Below are positions 59,801 through 64,000 of a DNA stretch of 64,000 bases, piece by piece (positions within the stretch are counted from its first letter, which is position 1; each line of letters starts with the position of its first letter). A model generated the notes under the pieces. That model searched no databases and had not been told where the DNA came from. It was given only the letters and a program-made list of their open reading frames with translations. This DNA is from Candidatus Zixiibacteriota bacterium (GTDB lineage Bacteria > Zixibacteria > MSB-5A5 > GN15 > JACZUZ01): contig JAJRPM010000005.1 in NCBI GenBank assembly GCA_024280775.1, positions 1 through 64,000 of the forward strand, in the 5' to 3' direction. Made by a program: the position numbers and the translations under genes.

Positions 59801-61822
59801 TCAACCAGCCAACTCGGCGAAGACTTGTTTTTCGTAGCGTTTGATTGCCGGGACTATTCCGCCTGCGGCGGTTAGCGCCGTCACTATGGCGCTGGGGGAT
59901 TCTGCGGTGAAGGTTTTGCCGGAGGCGATGTGTAGAATTTCGCCACTGGTGGGGTTTACGGAAAGCTCATCGTTTTCGGAGACTAACTTGAAGAATTCAT
60001 TGTCTGTCACTAGTAAGTAGGGTAGCGCTTCGTTTACCAGATTGCGTTTGTGGATAAAGGCATAGCCTTTGGCGATAACTAGTTTCACTCCGGCGCCTTT
60101 TAGGGCCCATACTGCATGCTCACGGGAAGAGCCACTTCCCCATGCTTCACCGGCTACAACAATTGTTTGACCGTCACTAACCCGCTCGATAAACTCCGGA
60201 CGCACATAGTGGAAACACTTTGCGCCTATTTCATCAATATCCGAGAGATGGCAAAACTCTCCAGGGATGATTGCGTCTGTATCTATGTGATCACCGAAGA
60301 CCTGCGCGCGTCCGAGTATTCTCTCTGTTACTTTCGGCGCTTCACTGGTGGCGGCTTTGGATGCTTCGACGCTATCCGATGCGCTATCTATTACATCTAC
60401 TTCCGGTTCAGTGTATGTGACAGTGACATCCGGAGTAATTCTAACCAAATCTGAACGACCAAGAATTTTCATGTAGCGCTGTTGGTCGATGCGCGTAAGT
60501 AGCGGTCTTGGGTCGCGCAGGGTCAAATCCGGCGCGCTGGCGGCGACTGTTGCCGCTGAGGCTAACCATGCGAGCGAGCCTTCACCCATGCGGTTTTGAT
60601 AATTTCTATTTTGGGATGATAGCCACAACTCGCCGCTACCTGCCTGCTCGGAGGCGATTCCCAAACACAGATGACAACCGGGAGGGGCAATTCTGAAACC
60701 GGCTTTTTCATAGACCGCTAATAGGCCGGAGTCTCTGAGATTTGCTTCGATATTCAAATCACCTGGAGCAACTAATCGATTGCGCGTTTCTTTGACATTG
60801 ATTCCATCGGCGAGCGCCTGCTCTAGAATCATACCACCGAGAACCAACTCCTCTTCGGTTGTGGTGCAAGCGCCGATGAAACATCCGTCAAGAGTTGTGC
60901 CGAGAACCTCAGTGACATCCACTGTATTATCCGGTGAAAACGGCTTAGCTATTTGCGGCGCGAGATTGTTCAAGTCTATTTCAAAGCGCTCAACATATTC
61001 AGCGTCACTATCCGCTTGAAAATATTTCCCGCCAGTGTTGTAACTATCACGGTGTTCAACCCAGGCACGCACTATTTCATCGGGCGCGAATATGCCATTG
61101 AGTCCGCCTAGCTCGGCGGTCATGTTGGCTATGGTAAAACGCATATCGGTGGAGAACTCACTAACAGCAGGGCCGATATATTCCACCGAGCGCTCCATCG
61201 CGGCGGTGTTGCGCTTTAGTATTCCAAGTGTCTTGAGGATTACATCCTTGCCGCCAATACCAAACGGCAGAGCGCCGTTGAAGATGACTGCGATTGCTGA
61301 GGGAACTTCAATCCAGCTTTCACCTAGTGTCATAGCTACTGTGATATCAGCGCCACCTAGTCCGATTGAAAATGCGCCTAGTCCGCCATGTGATGATGTG
61401 TGTGAGTCAGCGCCGAGTACAATTTCGCCGGGCTGAATTAGGTCACGATAGAATTTGGTGTGCAGAATCGTTTCATTTGAGTCATAGAAATGTTTCAACT
61501 GCGCTTCGGAGGCGAAGGCTTTTGATAGTTGTATTAGTCGTTTTGTGCGCGGGTCGTTGGCAATAGTTATCGGGTCAACGGTGTGGTCTATTGCCAGATA
61601 GAAGCGCTCCGGGTCATGAATTGGAGGTCGGCCGAGTTTCTCATAGGTCTGGTTCATTCCATTCCAGGCCAACTCTGAGGCGATAGTCCAGTCAACTTTG
61701 ATACGGATTATATCCCCGGGTTTGACATATGGTCGTTTCAATCCGATTGCGTGATCAGCGAGAATTTTCTCAGTGAGTGTCATCGGTCTGCGCACGGTGT
61801 TTTGTTTGGATGTCTGATTCAT
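59801..61822 (-). CDS. Aconitase-family hydro-lyase with fused large and swivel domains (LeuCD/homoaconitase-like)
   Basis: 673 residues from ATG 61822 (an in-frame TTG at 61840 is possible). The large domain (to about 420) has GADSHTSSHGGLGAFSIGLG and 4Fe-4S cysteines in FIGACTTTEEEL and APPGCHLCLG. A linker of some 70 residues, Ser/Glu-rich, leads to the swivel domain (about 505-673) with FGDHIDTDAIIPGEF and GSGSSREHAVWALKGAGV. In LeuC/LeuD these are two genes. It could act on isopropylmalate, homocitrate, citrate or methylcitrate-type substrates. It sits 20 bases after the synthase gene, so the two form one pathway step pair. Confidence 0.85.
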   Translation of the reverse strand: MNQTSKQNTVRRPMTLTEKILADHAIGLKRPYVKPGDIIRIKVDWTIASELAWNGMNQTYEKLGRPPIHDPERFYLAIDHTVDPITIANDPRTKRLIQLSKAFASEAQLKHFYDSNETILHTKFYRDLIQPGEIVLGADSHTSSHGGLGAFSIGLGGADITVAMTLGESWIEVPSAIAVIFNGALPFGIGGKDVILKTLGILKRNTAAMERSVEYIGPAVSEFSTDMRFTIANMTAELGGLNGIFAPDEIVRAWVEHRDSYNTGGKYFQADSDAEYVERFEIDLNNLAPQIAKPFSPDNTVDVTEVLGTTLDGCFIGACTTTEEELVLGGMILEQALADGINVKETRNRLVAPGDLNIEANLRDSGLLAVYEKAGFRIAPPGCHLCLGIASEQAGSGELWLSSQNRNYQNRMGEGSLAWLASAATVAASAPDLTLRDPRPLLTRIDQQRYMKILGRSDLVRITPDVTVTYTEPEVDVIDSASDSVEASKAATSEAPKVTERILGRAQVFGDHIDTDAIIPGEFCHLSDIDEIGAKCFHYVRPEFIERVSDGQTIVVAGEAWGSGSSREHAVWALKGAGVKLVIAKGYAFIHKRNLVNEALPYLLVTDNEFFKLVSENDELSVNPTSGEILHIASGKTFTAESPSAIVTALTAAGGIVPAIKRYEKQVFAELAG

Positions 61823-61841
61823 GTGAGTTTTTTGGCGCAAC

Positions 61842-63149
61842 CTAGGAGCTTAGCGCTTCGGATTTACACTTTTCTATTATTTCAAGAATTTCTTCATTGT
61901 TCAAGTTCTCCTGACGTGACTTGGCTATTGAAAAAATTTCCTCGGCGATTTTCTCCAGCTCTTCTTCTGAGCCTTCGATTTCGTGTTTGCGTAGCCAGTA
62001 TTTCACATTGGAAAGACCTGACATAAAGCCAATCTCAATGACTTGCTCTTTGCCAAAATCTCCAGCTGGAACACCTGAGTAGACTCTATCAGCAAGCCAG
62101 TGATCGCCTTTTTTCTCGGCCTTGATTATCGCCGCGGCATGCACACCAGTTGCAGTACGGAAGGCGTCAGCGCCCATCACCGGGTAATTATTCGGTAGAG
62201 GTCCGTGGCAGTGAACACGCACCAATTCGCAATACTCGGCGAGAGCTGTTAGGTCACGACTGATTACGCCGTTGAGTTTTAAGTTCACCAAAATCTGGTC
62301 TAGTGACGCATTGCCAACACGTTCTCCAATTCCGAGGATTGTTCCATGAACCCGGTCGACGCCGGCATAGATTGCCGCCAGGGAATTGGAAACACCCAGT
62401 CCGCGGTCATTGTGGCCGTGCCAGTCAATTTTGATGTCGGCGCCGGTTTCGGCAATTACTTCATTGGCAAATTTCAACAAACTGCGCACTCCGGCAGGAG
62501 TCACATAGCCGCAGGTGTCACAAATGCAAATTCTTTCGGCGCCATTCTCTATGGCCGCGGTGTAAAGAGCGCGTATGTCAGCAGGTGTAGCGCGAGTCGT
62601 GTCCTCGGTGACATACATCACCGGCAGACCATTGTCGACTGCTAACTTCACTGCCGCAACTGACTTCTTGATAATATCCGCGACAGTCCAACCCTCGGCA
62701 TACTGACGAATCGGCGAGGAGCCAATAAACGCCGCGGCGGCTACCGGCATGCCGACCTTCTGTGAGATTTCAATCAGCGGCTTGATATCAGCGGGATGAG
62801 TGCGCACCGCGCAATAGGCTTTGATTTTGAAATTGTTGTCTTTGATTTCCTGCGCCAGTCGAGTGATGTCCTTAACTGCGCGCGGCCCGGAGCCGGGTAA
62901 ACCCAAATCGACACAATCGATACCCAGCTCTTCCATCAAGTGTAACATCTTGAGTTTCTGCTCTATTGATGGGTCCTTGATTGAGGGCGACTGCAATCCA
63001 TCGCGCAGGGTTTCATCGACGAAATGTATATCTGGATGTTCTGCAGATCGGGTCTCGTCCTCTGATTGGTTCCAATCATGAATCAAGCTGGCAATATCGG
63101 GATGACCTGTAGGGTCTGAATTCTGTTCCATAGCTAGTATTTCCTCCAT
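61842..63149 (-). CDS. HOA-synthase family: isopropylmalate/homocitrate/Re-citrate synthase-like
   Basis: About 435 residues (ATG 63149 with GGAG five bases ahead; ATG 63131 and TTG 63191 are alternatives). DRE-TIM barrel: HFVDETLRDGLQSPS binds the metal with HWHGHNDRGLGVSNSLAA, and VHGTILGIGERVGNASLDQI is the family signature. The end (AGDFGKEQVIEIGFMSGLSNVKYWL, then helices) has no LeuA-type allosteric domain. So feedback-regulated leucine synthesis is less likely than a homocitrate-, citramalate- or Re-citrate-type reaction, but this cannot be settled here. Operon with the aconitase-family gene. Confidence 0.82.
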   Translation of the reverse strand: MEEILAMEQNSDPTGHPDIASLIHDWNQSEDETRSAEHPDIHFVDETLRDGLQSPSIKDPSIEQKLKMLHLMEELGIDCVDLGLPGSGPRAVKDITRLAQEIKDNNFKIKAYCAVRTHPADIKPLIEISQKVGMPVAAAAFIGSSPIRQYAEGWTVADIIKKSVAAVKLAVDNGLPVMYVTEDTTRATPADIRALYTAAIENGAERICICDTCGYVTPAGVRSLLKFANEVIAETGADIKIDWHGHNDRGLGVSNSLAAIYAGVDRVHGTILGIGERVGNASLDQILVNLKLNGVISRDLTALAEYCELVRVHCHGPLPNNYPVMGADAFRTATGVHAAAIIKAEKKGDHWLADRVYSGVPAGDFGKEQVIEIGFMSGLSNVKYWLRKHEIEGSEEELEKIAEEIFSIAKSRQENLNNEEILEIIEKCKSEALSS

Positions 63150-63266
63150 CGCGGCTCCGCTGATGCGCTCAACGTCCGCTACGTCATTCAATTAACCGGA
63201 TTTCTCCGGGAGAGGCAACAAAAGAGGGGAGGAATTATTGAGCAGGGAGTCAAAGATGCGAGAGGC

Positions 63267-63303
63267 AAAAAAACCGAACTAGGCGAAAATTTGCCGCAAT
63301 TCG
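63267..63303 (-). terminator. Possible Rho-independent terminator overlapping the dus stop
   Basis: On the minus strand CGAA...GGC-loop-GCC...TTCG, interrupted by a small internal loop, is followed by GTTTTTTT (63273-63267). The stem is weak and overlaps the last codons of dus. Confidence 0.35.
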
Positions 63304-64000
63304 TCGAGGTTAACCGAATCATGTAGGGGTGGAGGGTTAAAAACGAATGGCGTTTCGAGATACTCCTTAACTGCCTCATGCGCCTCATCAGCGCTGGAGC
63401 ACAGGGTGAGCTTGATTCGCATTTCCTTGGCTTTGGGCATTCCGCTGACGTAGGCGTGGAAATGCGACCGCATCACTAGAAAATGTTTGCGTGTATCCGC
63501 GAAGAAATGCTCGAAAACGTATGCATGCTCCAACATTACGTGCAGACGCTCTGTGACTGTTAGTTCTTCACGACAAACATCGGGGTTGAAAAACCAAGGG
63601 TTTCCGAAAATGGCCCGACCGCACATTATGCCATCGACTCCGGTTTCTTCGGCTAGCTGATTTGCCTGTTGTAACGATTCAACATCGCCATTGCCATAGA
63701 GCAATGTCTCTGTTCCTTTGAATTGCTCGACGACATGATGAACCTTGTCCCAATGCGCCGGGACTTTGGACATCTCTTTGCGAGTTCGCAGGTGCAAAGT
63801 GATAACTTGCAAGTCTGTTTCCAGCAGGTGTTCGACCCATTCTTCCATGGTAATATCAGTGAACCCGATTCTAGTTTTCACTGAGACAGGCAAGTCACCT
63901 GCGCCTTCTTTGACAGCGGCTATACATTCTTTCGCCAGAGCCGGGTTGTTTATCATTCCAGCGCCCGCTCCGGTTTTGCAGACGTTTTTTTCGGGGCACC
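63279..64000 (-). CDS. dus: tRNA-dihydrouridine synthase (5' end beyond the window)
   Basis: The frame is open to the right edge, so the N-terminal part, with most of the FMN barrel start, is missing. At the edge the sequence reads CPEKNVCKTGAGAGMINNP, the conserved GCP...KxGAGA region with the catalytic cysteine. It goes on to LPVSVKTRIGF, VITLHLRTRKEMSKVPAHW, LYGNGDVES and GVDGIMCGRAIFGNPWFF (FMN phosphate site) and ends with a helical RNA-binding domain. Reduces uridine in tRNA using FMN and NADPH. Subtype (DusA/B/C) undecided, DusB-like wording. Confidence 0.92.
   Translation of the reverse strand, partial: CPEKNVCKTGAGAGMINNPALAKECIAAVKEGAGDLPVSVKTRIGFTDITMEEWVEHLLETDLQVITLHLRTRKEMSKVPAHWDKVHHVVEQFKGTETLLYGNGDVESLQQANQLAEETGVDGIMCGRAIFGNPWFFNPDVCREELTVTERLHVMLEHAYVFEHFFADTRKHFLVMRSHFHAYVSGMPKAKEMRIKLTLCSSADEAHEAVKEYLETPFVFNPPPLHDSVNLDELRQIFA

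Overview
The window reads as bacterial chromosome of moderate GC with dense, mostly minus-strand operons. It looks like a Gram-negative from a poorly sampled phylum. There are outer-membrane barrels (patatin-barrel protein, OMP-like proteins, a barrel-SppA fusion), many Sec signal peptides, and an FG-GAP protein ending in a dockerin-like pair of EF-hand repeats, a combination I associate with FCB-group candidate phyla such as Zixibacteria. That placement is inference; there is no rRNA or tRNA in the window to test it.

Layout. 0-15.5 kb: proteolysis and envelope genes (lon split by an in-frame TAG, ychF, two M16 proteins that both lack the zinc motif, the barrel-SppA fusion, a DUF4097-like protein, a SpoU methylase, a patatin-barrel protein, and an outer-membrane gene with two in-frame TGAs between signal peptide and body). 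15.6-23.3 kb: an AGCS symporter, a methionine gamma-lyase-like enzyme, a TPR protein, a three-gene unknown operon, larE, and a TPR plus periplasmic-binding protein. 23.4-28.4 kb: the rpsF-ssb-rpsR-DUF2232-rplI-bifunctional nuclease operon with pth upstream; S6 and SSB carry unusual tails. 28.4-32.9 kb: copper-type P-ATPase with a two-component system. 33.2-35.5 kb: SDR-type threonine dehydrogenase and Kbl (threonine to glycine plus acetyl-CoA). 35.5-40.1 kb: stress genes (arsR-arsC-acr3 from a promoter that looks leaderless, a RIC/ScdA di-iron repair protein, a thioredoxin-fold protein without CxxC, 2-Cys peroxiredoxin).

40.2-54.7 kb is the standout: a co-directional island for anaerobic breakdown of aromatic rings through benzoyl-CoA. 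It holds Moco maturation genes (mocA-like, xdhC), a molybdenum hydroxylase (fused 2Fe-2S and Moco subunit plus FAD subunit) that could be a 4-hydroxybenzoyl-CoA reductase, a Had-like zinc dehydrogenase, a small CxxCxxC protein, all four subunits of an ATP-dependent class I benzoyl-CoA reductase, a TetR regulator with a visible operator, a Dch-like dienoyl-CoA hydratase, an SDR and an Oah-like ring hydrolase with a zinc-ribbon tail. Together these can take (4-hydroxy)benzoyl-CoA through ring reduction, hydration, oxidation and hydrolytic ring opening to a C7 dicarboxyl-CoA. No CoA ligase, classical ferredoxin or 2-oxoacid:ferredoxin oxidoreductase is present in the window.

54.8-64 kb: an AraC regulator, a DUF4287/DUF5655 protein, an S10 carboxypeptidase, the FG-GAP/dockerin protein, a fused aconitase-family hydro-lyase next to an isopropylmalate/homocitrate/Re-citrate synthase-family enzyme, and a tRNA-dihydrouridine synthase running off the right edge. 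No CRISPR array, tRNA, rRNA, IS element or prophage was seen.
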